Of a stretch of DNA of 64,000 bases, positions 8,425-18,120 are shown one piece after another. The position numbers and the translations under genes are program-made. A model generated the notes under the pieces. That model searched no databases and had not been told where the DNA came from. It worked only from the letters and a program-made list of their open reading frames with translations. Position 1 is the stretch's first letter. Every line of letters begins with the position of its first letter. Source of the DNA: Gemmatimonadaceae bacterium (GTDB lineage Bacteria > Gemmatimonadota > Gemmatimonadetes > Gemmatimonadales > Gemmatimonadaceae); contig JABAQJ010000001.1 in assembly GCA_019186945.1 (NCBI GenBank), positions 62,001-126,000 on the forward strand, in the 5' to 3' direction.

Positions 8425-9030
8425 ATGCCGCGTGATGCGGAGTGGTACGACACGCTGCGTTCTTCAGATCGTGACGACGACGTCGATGATGTGGGTTACG
8501 GTGGCGGATCGTACGACGACGATGACGACGAGGAAGGCGGCTGGGGATCGACTAAGCATCAGGACGATCTCTGGGATGAACCTGAAGACGCATCGCTCGA
8601 CGACGAGGAAGACGCTTCGGAGAGCGAAGGCGATCTCGATGATGACGCCGATGAGGAAGAAGAAGTCGTCTTCCCACCGCCGACGTCGCGACGAAGCTCG
8701 CCTGTCGCGCCTCCCTCCCCGCCTCCGCCGCCGATCCCCGCCGCTCCACCGAAGACGACGGCTCCCAAGTCGACAGCGATTCCAAAGCCGGCAGCGGCTC
8801 CCAAGCCGGCGCCCAAAGCCGCGGCCAAACCGGCAGTCAAGACCGCTGCGCGCAAGACTGCAGCCCCGAAGAAGAAGGCGCCCGTCAAACCGGCAAAGAC
8901 GGTGAAGAAGGTGGCCAAGAGGGCCGCTCCGAAAAAGATCGTGAAAAAGGCGGTCAAGAAGGCATCGCCCAAGAAGAAGGCTGCTCCGCGAACAACGCCG
9001 AAGAAGGCAGCCAAGGGAAAGAAGAAGTAG
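8425..9030 (+). CDS. Two-faced protein: acidic N-half, Pro linker, H1-like Lys/Ala/Pro tail
   Basis: A near-ideal ribosome site (AAGGAGG, 8412-8418) lies 6 bases before the ATG, suggesting strong expression. Residues 1-82 are dominated by Asp/Glu, residues 83-105 are proline-rich, and residues 106-201 are an Ala/Lys/Pro-rich tail of KKA, PKK and AKPA units like the C-terminal tails of histone H1, Hc1 and AlgP. No folded domain is apparent. The basic half would bind DNA or RNA, and the acidic half could mask it or bind basic partners (inference). A strong terminator follows 18 bp after the stop. Similar low-complexity proteins are often chromosome-associated, but the function here is unproven. 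Confidence 0.85.
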   Translation: MPRDAEWYDTLRSSDRDDDVDDVGYGGGSYDDDDDEEGGWGSTKHQDDLWDEPEDASLDDEEDASESEGDLDDDADEEEEVVFPPPTSRRSSPVAPPSPPPPPIPAAPPKTTAPKSTAIPKPAAAPKPAPKAAAKPAVKTAARKTAAPKKKAPVKPAKTVKKVAKRAAPKKIVKKAVKKASPKKKAAPRTTPKKAAKGKKK

Positions 9031-9048
9031 GTCTCTTCACGCTCATCA

Positions 9049-9084
9049 GGGACGCGGCCGCACATGCCGCGTCCCTTTTTTCTT
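9049..9084 (+). terminator. Strong Rho-independent terminator
   Basis: GGGACGCGGC (9049-9058) pairs perfectly with GCCGCGTCCC (9066-9075) around a 7-base loop and runs into TTTTTTCTT. It ends the transcript of the acidic/basic protein. Confidence 0.92.
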
Positions 9085-9132
9085 GATGACCGCGGCTGGC
9101 GGATCGTGCCACTGTCGCCATAATGTTGGCAC

Positions 9133-9678
9133 ATGACAGAGTCCCCGGTGACTTTGCTTCGTTCTCATGCCCGGCACGCTCCCTGGAACGCACGCGGGCT
9201 CGCGACACATGTGTCCGCCCTGGTCGATGCAGCTGGCGTGAAACCGACGAACGCCTCGGCGCGGGCGGCGCCGAGCGCTCGTGCTGTCCGCTTCTACGTT
9301 GCGAACAAGCTCCTCGATCGACCGGAGGGCCTCGGGACAGCTGCGACGTACAACTACCGTCACTTCCTTCAACTGCTTTCCATCAAGATCCGTCAGCGGG
9401 AAGGCATGACGCTGGAGACCATCAAGAAGGAGATGCGCGAGTTGACGGGCGACGCGCTCGAGAGACGCGTCGCTCAGGCCTTGGCGCCAGTCCTACTGAC
9501 CGGAATGCCGGCCGCGGCGGCGCGCGACGACCTTCGCGTAGCGTCCTGGCGCCGTGTGCCGGTAGCCGACGGCATCGAATTGCACCTCAGGGACGATTCT
9601 CCTGCCGCCACCGAGGATACGACAGTCATCCTGCGAGAGGCGCTCCGTACCGCCCTCGGCAGATCCGACGTAAAATGA
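9133..9678 (+). CDS. MerR-family transcriptional regulator with extended N terminus
   Basis: A MerR winged-helix DNA-binding domain is recognisable at about residues 50-105: AVRFYVANKLLDRPEG followed by TYNYRHFLQLLSIK and a recognition-to-linker helix. About 45 Ala/Arg-rich residues precede it, so the true start may lie downstream. The C-terminal part has no cysteines suited to metal sensing. The TGA stop overlaps the ATG of the SDR gene (ATGA, 9675-9678), so the two are translationally coupled. Regulation of that operon is a fair guess. Confidence 0.75.
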   Translation: MTESPVTLLRSHARHAPWNARGLATHVSALVDAAGVKPTNASARAAPSARAVRFYVANKLLDRPEGLGTAATYNYRHFLQLLSIKIRQREGMTLETIKKEMRELTGDALERRVAQALAPVLLTGMPAAAARDDLRVASWRRVPVADGIELHLRDDSPAATEDTTVILREALRTALGRSDVK

Positions 9679-10397
9679 CCGCCGTACTCGATTTTGCCGG
9701 CAAGACTGTTCTGGTCGCCGGCATCGGGAAGCGGGGGCAGACCGGTGAGGCAATCGTCGATGCCTTCGCCGACCGAGGCGCGCGTCTTGTCCTTGTCGGC
9801 CGGAGCGCTGAGTCCGCTGACCAGTATGTAGAAGTCTTGCGAGTTCGAAACATCGAGGCTTTCGGGCATGGGTGCGATCTCACGGACGCCGCCGCGCTCG
9901 CCGCGCTCGGCAACCTAGTGGCAGCTCAGGCGCCCACGGGTGTGCATGGCCTCGTGCTCCTCGCCGGCGGTTATGAGACCAGCGGACCAATAGAAGAAAG
10001 CGATCCGGCCGTGTGGGACCACCTGATGTCCATCAACCTCGCGACTGCTTACCACACCACACGCGCGTTCCTCCCGCTCGTCCGTCAGGCTCGTGGCTCC
10101 CTGGTCTACTTCAGTTCCGCGTCGGCCTTGCCCGGAGGAACCGTGTCCGGGATGTCCGCATACGTTGCGGCGAAATCCGGTGTTCTGGCGCTCATGCGTG
10201 CGGTTGCGGCGGAAGAGAGAGGCAGCGGTGTCCGCGCCAATGCCCTTGCTCCAACCGCGATCCGCACTGCGAGCAACCTCGCGTCCATGGGAACGGATAT
10301 GCGTTACGTCGACCGCGAGACTATCGCGCAATGGGTTCTGTATCTGACGGATCCATCCAGTGGGCCCGTCTCGGGACAGGCCTTCAGGCTCGGTTAG
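9675..10397 (+). CDS. Short-chain dehydrogenase/reductase
   Basis: A 240-residue classical SDR with a Rossmann fold. The dinucleotide loop is VAGIGKRGQTG, the catalytic serine is in SSASALPGG, and the YxxxK pair is in YVAAKSG. The segment VRANALAPTAIRT after the active site is typical of the family. Oxidoreduction of an alcohol or keto group with NAD(P)H is expected; the substrate is unknown. The start overlaps the stop of the MerR-like gene. The next frame begins immediately after its stop, so the three genes may form one transcript. Confidence 0.88.
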   Translation: MTAVLDFAGKTVLVAGIGKRGQTGEAIVDAFADRGARLVLVGRSAESADQYVEVLRVRNIEAFGHGCDLTDAAALAALGNLVAAQAPTGVHGLVLLAGGYETSGPIEESDPAVWDHLMSINLATAYHTTRAFLPLVRQARGSLVYFSSASALPGGTVSGMSAYVAAKSGVLALMRAVAAEERGSGVRANALAPTAIRTASNLASMGTDMRYVDRETIAQWVLYLTDPSSGPVSGQAFRLG

Positions 10398-10398
10398 C

Positions 10399-11286
10399 GT
10401 GGTCGGTTTTCCGCGCCCCGCGTCGACGCCCGGGGTCCAGGGATCTGCCGGCAGGCGTTACCCGCAGCGCACGTTCCCGCTCGACCGATCGCTCGAGGGT
10501 CTGCCCCTCTTCCGCCTTAGTGACTCAACCGACGAGGGAGTGGTTCTGTACGCACCGGAAGCCGGCGGTCGATGGCGCGTGCTCCCCGCCCCGGGCGATC
10601 GCTTGCCGGGTACCTTCGACCAGGACGTATACGTCGAAGTCTGCCGACGCTACTGCGATGCCGGTATGCCTAACGACGGTTCGGTCACGTTCACACTCCA
10701 TGCCTTCTTGCGCTCGATCGGACGCCGCGCCGACGGACGCACGTACGAGCAAATGCGAGCGGCATTGAATCGCCTCGAGCGCACCAGCCTCGAGTCCCTC
10801 GGTACGTACTGGAGTGCCGCCTCCGCCGCGAGCGTGCACGGCCGCTTTACCGTCCTCTCCGCGGTCACCATTGATCGCCGTCGTATCGTCGACCGCGACC
10901 AGCTGGCGTTGTTCGCCGCCTTTACCGCTTCGGAACCGGGCGACGCGCGAGTCGTGCTGGCCCCGCAGCTGCGTACCAACATCGCCGCCGGTCACGTGAC
11001 CTTACTTTCCGCGTCGCACTACCTCGGACTCTCCTCACCTGTCGCCCGCCGCCTGTACCGACTGCTAGAGGTCGCTCGCGCAGACGGCATGGTGACTTGG
11101 CGCGTTCCCCTGGAGCACCTCGCGGAACTGGTTCCCCTCGCTCAACGCTACCCATCGCACCTCCAGCGCGTCCTTCAGCCGGCGCACGAGATGCTCCTCA
11201 GCGCCGGCATTCTGCGCGCTTGTACAATTCATCAACTCCGCCGGCAGTGGCACGTCGATTACGTGCTCGGCCTTCGCACAACCTGA
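10399..11286 (+). CDS. Replication initiator protein A (RPA)-like protein
   Basis: The N-terminal pattern (LPLFRLSD, a beta-rich WRVLPAPG segment, then FDQDVYVEVCRRY) and the winged-helix body (TFTLHAFLRSIGR, then YEQMRAALNRLERT) match the RPA family of plasmid replication initiators. The second wing lies around RLYRLLEVARADG and HLQRVLQPAHEMLLSAG. A GTG at 10399, one base after the SDR stop, is the likeliest start; the frame is open back to an ATG at 10360. No iterons or AT-rich origin are visible nearby, so it may be a chromosomal orphan used as a DNA-binding protein. An IS3 element is inserted directly behind its stop codon. Confidence 0.7.
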   Translation: MVGFPRPASTPGVQGSAGRRYPQRTFPLDRSLEGLPLFRLSDSTDEGVVLYAPEAGGRWRVLPAPGDRLPGTFDQDVYVEVCRRYCDAGMPNDGSVTFTLHAFLRSIGRRADGRTYEQMRAALNRLERTSLESLGTYWSAASAASVHGRFTVLSAVTIDRRRIVDRDQLALFAAFTASEPGDARVVLAPQLRTNIAAGHVTLLSASHYLGLSSPVARRLYRLLEVARADGMVTWRVPLEHLAELVPLAQRYPSHLQRVLQPAHEMLLSAGILRACTIHQLRRQWHVDYVLGLRTT

Positions 11287-11287
11287 G

Positions 11288-11290
11288 ATT
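11288..11290. repeat. IS target-site duplication, left copy (ATT)
   Basis: The three bases ATT directly before the left end of the IS recur directly after its right end (12600-12602), the expected result of an IS3-family insertion. Joining them restores an uninterrupted pre-insertion sequence. Confidence 0.75.
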
Positions 11291-11320
11291 TGAACCGCCC
11301 CGTCTTTTCCGGAGACTTGG

Positions 11321-12549
<1,229 letters not shown>

Positions 12550-12599
12550 GACTCCAACCTCTCACACATTGGAGTCTCCGGGAATCCCGGGGCGGTTCA

Positions 12600-12602
12600 A
12601 TT
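12600..12602. repeat. IS target-site duplication, right copy (ATT)
   Basis: ATT directly after the right inverted repeat of the IS3 element, matching 11288-11290. Confidence 0.75.
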
Positions 12603-12839
12603 CTGTCGTTTGGCGCGGGCTGGCCGCTCCCTGCCCCCCCTTTCTCCAGCGAGCGAAGCGACACAATCTTCAGAGGCCCGGCTGGTGTTTAGCGTTGCCC
12701 AGCGGCTGGGTCAGCAATCCCTGCGGTAGAATCGTACTCGTTGTCCCGTCCGGTGTTTTGGGCCACGTGGTGGATGACCGGAACTCGACACGGTGCTATT
12801 GGTACGGGCACTCTTCGTTTCATCTTCTCGAGTAACTCC

Positions 12840-14423
12840 ATGCGTCGATTTCGGTCAGCAACTCTCGTCGCCGTCCTCCTCGTTCCGCTTCTCGTCGGCG
12901 CGTTCGGCTTTCAGGATCGCTCGGAGCGTGAGGGTGGACGCCTTTTCGGCCAGGTGCTCGATCTGGTGTCGAGCCGTTTCGTCGATTCGACGGACGCTAA
13001 CGATCTGTATGAGAAGGCAGCCCGGGGTTTGGTCAGCCAGCTGCAGGATCCCTACTCCGAGTTGATGTCGCCAAAGCAACTGCAAGGGTTCAACACGAAC
13101 ACCGCCGGCAGGTACGGTGGCATCGGTATGCGGATCGAAGAGCAGGCCGGTAAGGGCGTGACAATCGTGACCGTGTTTCACAATACACCAGCCGAGCGCG
13201 CTGGAATTCGCGAAGGCGACCTCATTGTCGGAATCGACACGCTCTCGACGCGCGGCTGGAGTTCACGGCGCGTTGCGGACTCCTTGACGGGCGTGCCCGG
13301 CACGAAGGTCTCCGTCACGTTTGCGCGACCGGGGATCACCGAGCCAATCAAGGCAACGTTCACTCGAGCGATCATCCGCGTTCCCGCTGTTCCCTACGCG
13401 ATCCAGTTCGACGGGAACGTCGGCTATATCCCGGTCACCGGATTCAATGAGACATCGAGCGCAGAAGTCGCGGCAGCGGTGAAACAACTGCAGGATGAGG
13501 GAGCGAAGAGCTTGGTGCTGGATCTTCGCAGCAATCCGGGTGGGTTCCTGGAGCAGGCGCTTCAGATGAGCAATCTCTTCCTGCCGGAAGGTGTGGAGAT
13601 AGCGAGTGTGCGTGGGCGAAACGTCGAGGCGCAAACCTACGTGGCGCAGGAAAAGCCCATCGCTCCCGCAATTCCGATGGTGATCCTGACGGATCAGTTC
13701 ACCGCCTCGGCATCCGAAATTGTCGCTGGTGCGCTCCAGGATCATGATCGTGCGGTCATCATCGGCACAACCTCGTTCGGCAAAGGCCTCGTGCAGACGT
13801 TGTTCAACCTGGACGGCGGCTATGCACTCAAGATGACGACGGGAAAGTGGTATACGCCCAGCGGCAGATCCATCCAGAAAGAGCGCAAGTTGAATGCGGA
13901 TGGTCAGCTGGTCGAAATCCACCCCGACTCTGCAGAGACGGACTCGGCGCGGAAGGCGCGGCCGACATTCAAATCGGATGGTGGTAGGGTCGTTTATGGT
14001 GGAGGGGCGATCACGCCGGACCTAACTGTCCAACCCGACACGTTTACGACCGCCGAACAGGAGTTCAGGAAAGCCACGGCATCGAAGGGACCGGACATGT
14101 ACGTCGCCCTATACGACTACGCATTCGAACTCAGCAAGCAGGTAAAGCCGAACTTCACGGTCCCGCCAGCATGGCGCGACGAGCTCTACGCAAGGCTCAA
14201 GCAAAAGGGTATCGATATCGACCGCAAACAATACGATGGCGCGTCACACTACCTCGATCGTCTCCTAGAGAACCGTGTGGCCCGACTCGCATTTGGCGAT
14301 TCGACCGCCAAGCGCCGCGAGCTGGACGACGACACCCAACTGCGTCGGGCCCTCGACTTGCTCCGAAAGGGACAGAACCAGAAGGAACTCTTCGCTCTCG
14401 TGGCGGCGAACGCGCGCGATTAG
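12840..14423 (+). CDS. S41-family C-terminal processing peptidase (CtpA-like)
   Basis: Periplasmic serine protease that recognises C termini. The start chosen is the ATG at 12840, which puts a signal sequence at the N terminus (RRFRSATLVAVLLVPLLVGA); the open frame extends upstream but looks non-coding. A PDZ domain follows (GIGMRIEE, NTPAERAGIREGDLIVGID), then the S41 core with LDLRSNPGG, the catalytic Ser in TASASEIVAGAL and the catalytic Lys in SFGKGLVQT. A C-terminal extension of about 150 residues is helical. It is the first gene of a plus-strand run with a TolB-like lipoprotein and an SPFH protein. Confidence 0.9.
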   Translation: MRRFRSATLVAVLLVPLLVGAFGFQDRSEREGGRLFGQVLDLVSSRFVDSTDANDLYEKAARGLVSQLQDPYSELMSPKQLQGFNTNTAGRYGGIGMRIEEQAGKGVTIVTVFHNTPAERAGIREGDLIVGIDTLSTRGWSSRRVADSLTGVPGTKVSVTFARPGITEPIKATFTRAIIRVPAVPYAIQFDGNVGYIPVTGFNETSSAEVAAAVKQLQDEGAKSLVLDLRSNPGGFLEQALQMSNLFLPEGVEIASVRGRNVEAQTYVAQEKPIAPAIPMVILTDQFTASASEIVAGALQDHDRAVIIGTTSFGKGLVQTLFNLDGGYALKMTTGKWYTPSGRSIQKERKLNADGQLVEIHPDSAETDSARKARPTFKSDGGRVVYGGGAITPDLTVQPDTFTTAEQEFRKATASKGPDMYVALYDYAFELSKQVKPNFTVPPAWRDELYARLKQKGIDIDRKQYDGASHYLDRLLENRVARLAFGDSTAKRRELDDDTQLRRALDLLRKGQNQKELFALVAANARD

Positions 14424-14434
14424 ATTCGGCACGT

Positions 14435-15502
14435 ATGCGACGCCTGCCTTTCCTTGCCGCCACGTTCGCCGTGGCGGCATTTTCTTGCCGCCCGATTCCT
14501 TCTTCGGAATCGGGCCTCGTCACGCCCGAAAGCGGTGAACGGCACCTCACCAACATCCGCCAGCTGACCAATGGCGGCGAGAACGCCGAAGCGTACTTCA
14601 GCCGCGATGGCCAGTGGCTGACGTTTCAGTCCACGCGTGGCGGACGCACGTGCGACCAGCAGTACGTCATGCGTATCGATGGCACCGGTCTGGTGCGCGT
14701 CTCGAATGGCCTCGGGAAGACGACATGCGGCTGGTTCCTGCCGGACGGACAGCGACTCTTCTTCGCGTCATCGCACGCCCACGACTCCACGTGCCCACCG
14801 CGCCCCGATCCTTCATCCGGGTACGTGTGGCCGCTCGACCGCTATGACATCTACACGGTCGACAGAGATGGCTCGGGACTGCAGCGCATTACGCACTACG
14901 ACGAGTACACGGCGGAAGGAGTGCTCTCTCCCGACGGTCGCCGGATCGTTTTTACGTCGTTGAAAGACGGCGACCTAGACATCTACACGATGAACGTGGA
15001 TGGGTCCGACGTTAGGCGCCTCACAAACACGCCGGGGTACGATGGCGGACCGTGGTGGTCCCCGGATGGCAAGCGCATTGCTTATCGTGCCAATCACCCG
15101 ACGGATTCCGCCCAGCTCGCCGACTATCGACGTCTTCTGGGAGAGCGCCTGGTGCGACCCAGCCGTGTGGAAATCTTCGTCATGAACGCGGATGGATCCG
15201 ACCAGCGGCAGGTCACGCAGCTCGGTGGTGCGAACTTCGGACCGTCATGGACGCCGGATGGACAGAAGATCATCTTCTCCTCGAACTTCCAGAATCCGCG
15301 CGGTGGGAACTTCGACCTGTTCCTGGTGGACGCAGGCTCGACGCGCGCAGGGGCAGACCAGATCGAACAGATCACCTTCTCCCCGGTGTTCGACGGCTTT
15401 CCCATGTTCAGCCCGGATGGAAGGAAGCTCATCTGGGCCTCGAACAGGCATGACGCCAAGCCCAACGAGACGAACCTCTTCCTCGCTGACTGGACGCCGT
15501 AG
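14435..15502 (+). CDS. TolB-like beta-propeller lipoprotein (PD40 repeats)
   Basis: 355 residues from the ATG at 14435, 11 bp after the ctpA-like stop. The N terminus MRRLPFLAATFAVAAFSC is a type II signal with lipobox AFSC, so it is a lipoprotein. Repeats of the WD40-like PD40 type follow: AYFSRDGQWLTFQS, VLSPDGRRIVFTS, WSPDGKRIAYRA, WTPDGQKIIFSS, FSPDGRKLIWAS. Such propellers mediate protein-protein contacts in the periplasm or are secreted peptidase-like propellers. It is not TolB itself, because no tol-pal genes are adjacent. The site CGTTAGGC lies at 15010. Confidence 0.85.
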   Translation: MRRLPFLAATFAVAAFSCRPIPSSESGLVTPESGERHLTNIRQLTNGGENAEAYFSRDGQWLTFQSTRGGRTCDQQYVMRIDGTGLVRVSNGLGKTTCGWFLPDGQRLFFASSHAHDSTCPPRPDPSSGYVWPLDRYDIYTVDRDGSGLQRITHYDEYTAEGVLSPDGRRIVFTSLKDGDLDIYTMNVDGSDVRRLTNTPGYDGGPWWSPDGKRIAYRANHPTDSAQLADYRRLLGERLVRPSRVEIFVMNADGSDQRQVTQLGGANFGPSWTPDGQKIIFSSNFQNPRGGNFDLFLVDAGSTRAGADQIEQITFSPVFDGFPMFSPDGRKLIWASNRHDAKPNETNLFLADWTP

Positions 15503-15569
15503 CGCCGAAGGTTCGACGCGCCGCCCTGGAAAGCGTAGCTTACCGGCAATGGACGTACCCGAGGTGCCC

Positions 15570-16616
15570 ATGCTGATTCTCCCCGCTGTCATTGCGCTCC
15601 TGATCGTCTACCTGCTCGGTCGATCAGTGAAGATCATTGGCCAGGCAGAGGTCATCGTGGTCGAACGGCTCGGAAGATTTCATCGCGTCGCTCGATCTGG
15701 TCTCAACATCCTCATCCCGGTTGTCGAGCGACCACGTCACTTGGAAGTCCGCTACACCGAGGCCGGACCAGGAGGACTCACGCGCGTCATGTCGTCCTCG
15801 ACAGCGCGGATCGACCTGCGAGAACAAGTCCTGAACTTTCCCAGCCAGTCGGTCATTACCAAGGACAACGTCACGATCGGCATCGACGCAGTGCTCTACT
15901 ATCGGGTGGTCGACCCTCAGAAAGCGACCTACGCGGTCCAGAATCTCCCATACGCCTTGGAGACGCTCACCAGAACCACGCTTCGGAACATCGTCGGAGA
16001 GATGGAGCTGGACCACACGCTGGCATCTCGCGATGAGATCAATCGACGCATGCGAGAGGTCATCGAGGAGGTATCGATCAACTGGGGCTGCGATGTCACT
16101 CGCGTCGAGCTGCAGGCCATCGAACCGCCACGTGATATCCAGGCATCCATGGAACTCCAGATGCGCGCCGAGCGTGAGCGCCGCGCCGCCGTCACGCAAG
16201 CGGAGGCGGGGAAGCGCGCCGCGATCCTCGAAGCCGAGGGACTACGCGAATCCCAGGTCAGAAAAGCCGAGGGCGAGCGCGAAGCGGCTATTCTCCGCGC
16301 CGACGGCCTGGCACAGGGACGTTTGGCGATGGCGCAGGCTGAAGCAGAGGCAATTCGACGGATCGCGGCCGCCCTTCCCGAAGGTCAGGCCGCAACCTAC
16401 CTGCTCGGCCTGAAGTATCTGGAGGCCCTACCGACGCTGGCGCAGGGTAAGGGTTCCACAATCTTCCTCCCGGCCGAAGCTGCTGGCGTCATGGGTGCCC
16501 TCGGCGGCCTGAAAGAGCTTCTCGCCAAGTCGTCCGGGGAGGCTGGAACTACCTCCGGATCCCGCGCCTCGATACCAGCAGTCCCGCGGGCAATTCCACC
16601 AGGTACGGATCAGTAG
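15570..16616 (+). CDS. SPFH/Band 7 membrane protein (QmcA/stomatin-like)
   Basis: A 348-residue scaffold protein of flotillin/stomatin type. An N-terminal membrane helix (LPAVIALLIVYLLG) is followed by the Band 7 domain (EVIVVERLGRFHRV, then DREQVLNFP-like LREQVLNFPSQSVITKDNV) and a long Ala/Glu/Arg coiled coil (RAAVTQAEAGKRAAILEAEG). I prefer the ATG at 15570 because GAGGTG lies 5 bases before it; another ATG at 15549 is in frame. These proteins organise membrane microdomains and often work with NfeD-like partners; an NfeD-like protein exists at 55651 but is not adjacent. Confidence 0.92.
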   Translation: MLILPAVIALLIVYLLGRSVKIIGQAEVIVVERLGRFHRVARSGLNILIPVVERPRHLEVRYTEAGPGGLTRVMSSSTARIDLREQVLNFPSQSVITKDNVTIGIDAVLYYRVVDPQKATYAVQNLPYALETLTRTTLRNIVGEMELDHTLASRDEINRRMREVIEEVSINWGCDVTRVELQAIEPPRDIQASMELQMRAERERRAAVTQAEAGKRAAILEAEGLRESQVRKAEGEREAAILRADGLAQGRLAMAQAEAEAIRRIAAALPEGQAATYLLGLKYLEALPTLAQGKGSTIFLPAEAAGVMGALGGLKELLAKSSGEAGTTSGSRASIPAVPRAIPPGTDQ

Positions 16617-16618
16617 CA

Positions 16619-16846
16619 TTGGTCCCTCGAGCTATCTCCCGCGAGCGGGCTGACCGCATTGCGCGCTCGAAGCACTGTTCGCATTGCCTTGAATACAGCT
16701 TCAAGAAAGTAGTCGTGAAGCCGGCTAGCACGATGCAGCGCGATGAGTTCGGAGCCGTATGGCAGGTCAGTCGTGTGTGCGGGGTGTGCGGTCTGGATGA
16801 GGAACTGGTCCTGGATGCCGACGGCGAGGTCATCTACACGACCTGA
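16619..16846 (+). CDS. Small CxxC-CxxC protein
   Basis: A 75-residue frame directly after the SPFH stop, apparently starting at TTG. It has two CxxC knuckles 34 residues apart (CSHC and CGVC) around a beta-rich centre (AVWQVSRVCGVCGLDEEL), consistent with a zinc ribbon. The start codon is uncertain because no ATG precedes the first knuckle. Function unknown. Confidence 0.55.
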   Translation: MVPRAISRERADRIARSKHCSHCLEYSFKKVVVKPASTMQRDEFGAVWQVSRVCGVCGLDEELVLDADGEVIYTT

Positions 16847-17068
16847 GCTCGGGAACGGATCCTTACAACCCTGGCGCATCGGTGCATGAACGGGGTCTAC
16901 TCGCTCTGCAATCGCACTGGCAAACGAGGCGCGTGATCTGAGGTCTTTAGTCGCCTGTCGACCGCGTTTCCGAATCGGGAACTTGGAGTTGTAACTTTTG
17001 ACGGTTACCTTCAAATGTGTTAATCCGCGTGCTTTACCGCGCTCGAACAGTCGAAATCTGGAGGTTGC

Positions 17069-17278
17069 ATGCGAAAGCCACGTCCGGCGACGTACAACCC
17101 GGCCCAAGCGCTCCATCTCATCGCGAGTGACCGAAGCGGCGAACCGCTCAGCTGCCCGTCCTGCTCAGGCAACATCGAACGCTTTCCAGCGCACATCCCG
17201 CCTCCACCTCGCTCACATGTGACCTTGAGGTGCATCTCATGTGGCCGAGTCGCACGCTACATCGCAGGCGCCGCCTGA
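17069..17278 (+). CDS. Small zinc-ribbon-like protein
   Basis: 69 residues with CPSC and CISC knuckles separated by a Pro/His-rich stretch, ending in a basic tail. The ATG at 17069 is preceded by TGGAGG (17060-17065), a good ribosome site 3 bases away. It lies upstream of the cold-shock gene. No known family recognised. Confidence 0.6.
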   Translation: MRKPRPATYNPAQALHLIASDRSGEPLSCPSCSGNIERFPAHIPPPPRSHVTLRCISCGRVARYIAGAA

Positions 17279-17477
17279 ACGCGACTCCCGTGATCGCGCT
17301 GCGGCCAACATCGTCCACCGCACTGATACCGCTCAGTGCAACCTTCGTGCGTCCCTGTTTGGATGACCCTCTCTGGGACGCATGTTCACCGCCCAGTGCA
17401 TGGGTTACCGATGCGCGGTGACTTCTGTCTGGGAGAGCAACACCGTTAGCCCCTGCAGGGGAAAAGAGGAACACAGC

Positions 17478-17684
17478 ATGGCACGCATCTCCGGCACCGT
17501 GAAGTGGTTCAACGACGCGAAAGGATTCGGTTTCATTTCCCGCGAGGGAGGTCCGGATGTTTTCGTCCACTTCAGCGCAATCCAGACGCCAGGATTCAAG
17601 ACCCTTGCAGAGGGTGACCGCGTCGAATTCGAAATCGTTCAGGGCCAGAAAGGGCCACAGGCCGCGGACGTAATCAAGGTCTAG
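17478..17684 (+). CDS. Cold-shock protein (CspA family)
   Basis: A 68-residue single OB-fold RNA chaperone. RNP1 is KGFGFISR and RNP2 is VFVHFSAI, preceded by [11 protein letters not shown]. The ATG at 17478 follows AAAGAGGA (17463-17470). The roughly 200-base gap to the preceding small gene leaves room for the long structured 5' leader usual in this family; I cannot fix the transcription start. A long perfect hairpin follows the stop. Confidence 0.95.
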   Translation: MARISGTVKWFNDAKGFGFISREGGPDVFVHFSAIQTPGFKTLAEGDRVEFEIVQGQKGPQAADVIKV

Positions 17685-17710
17685 GCTCTTTCCCGAAGAT
17701 CGAGGGTCCG

Positions 17711-17751
17711 CGCGTGGCGTCCTGGCTGGGCCAGGACGCCACGCGTTCTTT
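17711..17751 (+). terminator. 16-bp perfect hairpin after the cold-shock gene
   Basis: CGCGTGGCGTCCTGGC (17711-17726) pairs with 17730-17745 around a 3-base loop, followed by TTCTTTCC. It begins 26 bp after the csp stop. The stem is very stable; the T run is interrupted. Confidence 0.8.
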
Positions 17752-18120
17752 CCGGAGTCCTGAGGTGTCGAGGACACCACGAGGTCGTTGCTCGATCCGA
17801 AAGGGCCTGGTAACTCTTGATAACTCTTTGAATGGTTAGTTACCCCGGCCAGCGTACACCTGTCCCTCGGCCGCTGGAGTCAGTTCGGCGACCGGCGGAA
17901 ACGCCGCCCCGAGTGTCCAATTATCTCCGCCATTTCTGTGTAATCTCACGCCGTCACCAACCCGGAGGTCGCCTATCTCGACCTCGTACTCGTCCGGAGG
18001 CACACGCCGCAAGGCCAGATGGCCTTGGACCGCGTCGTCCAGAGATCCCCGGCACGCAGAGTCTCTCTGGAAATCGCCGCTCCGTGCAGACCACGCGGGT
18101 GTTAGTCTGTCGCTAACCCT
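17752..18120. other. Intergenic stretch, no convincing gene
   Basis: It holds a small inverted repeat (GGTGTC-GAG-GACACC, 17764-17778) and an AT-richer patch with GGTAACT/AGTTACC arms (17809-17844) that could be a promoter or operator. A 94-codon frame at 17832 on the plus strand is Arg/Pro-rich and has no ribosome site. I call no gene here. Confidence 0.5.

Noticed and set aside
9123-9674. N-terminal 184 codons of the long frame that includes the SDR
   Set aside because: They lie in another frame over the MerR gene and are Arg/Ser-rich; the SDR starts at its own ATG at 9675.
17832-18116. 94-codon plus-strand frame after the cold-shock gene
   Set aside because: Arg/Pro-rich, no ribosome site, no folded segment; adjacent frames look equally plausible.
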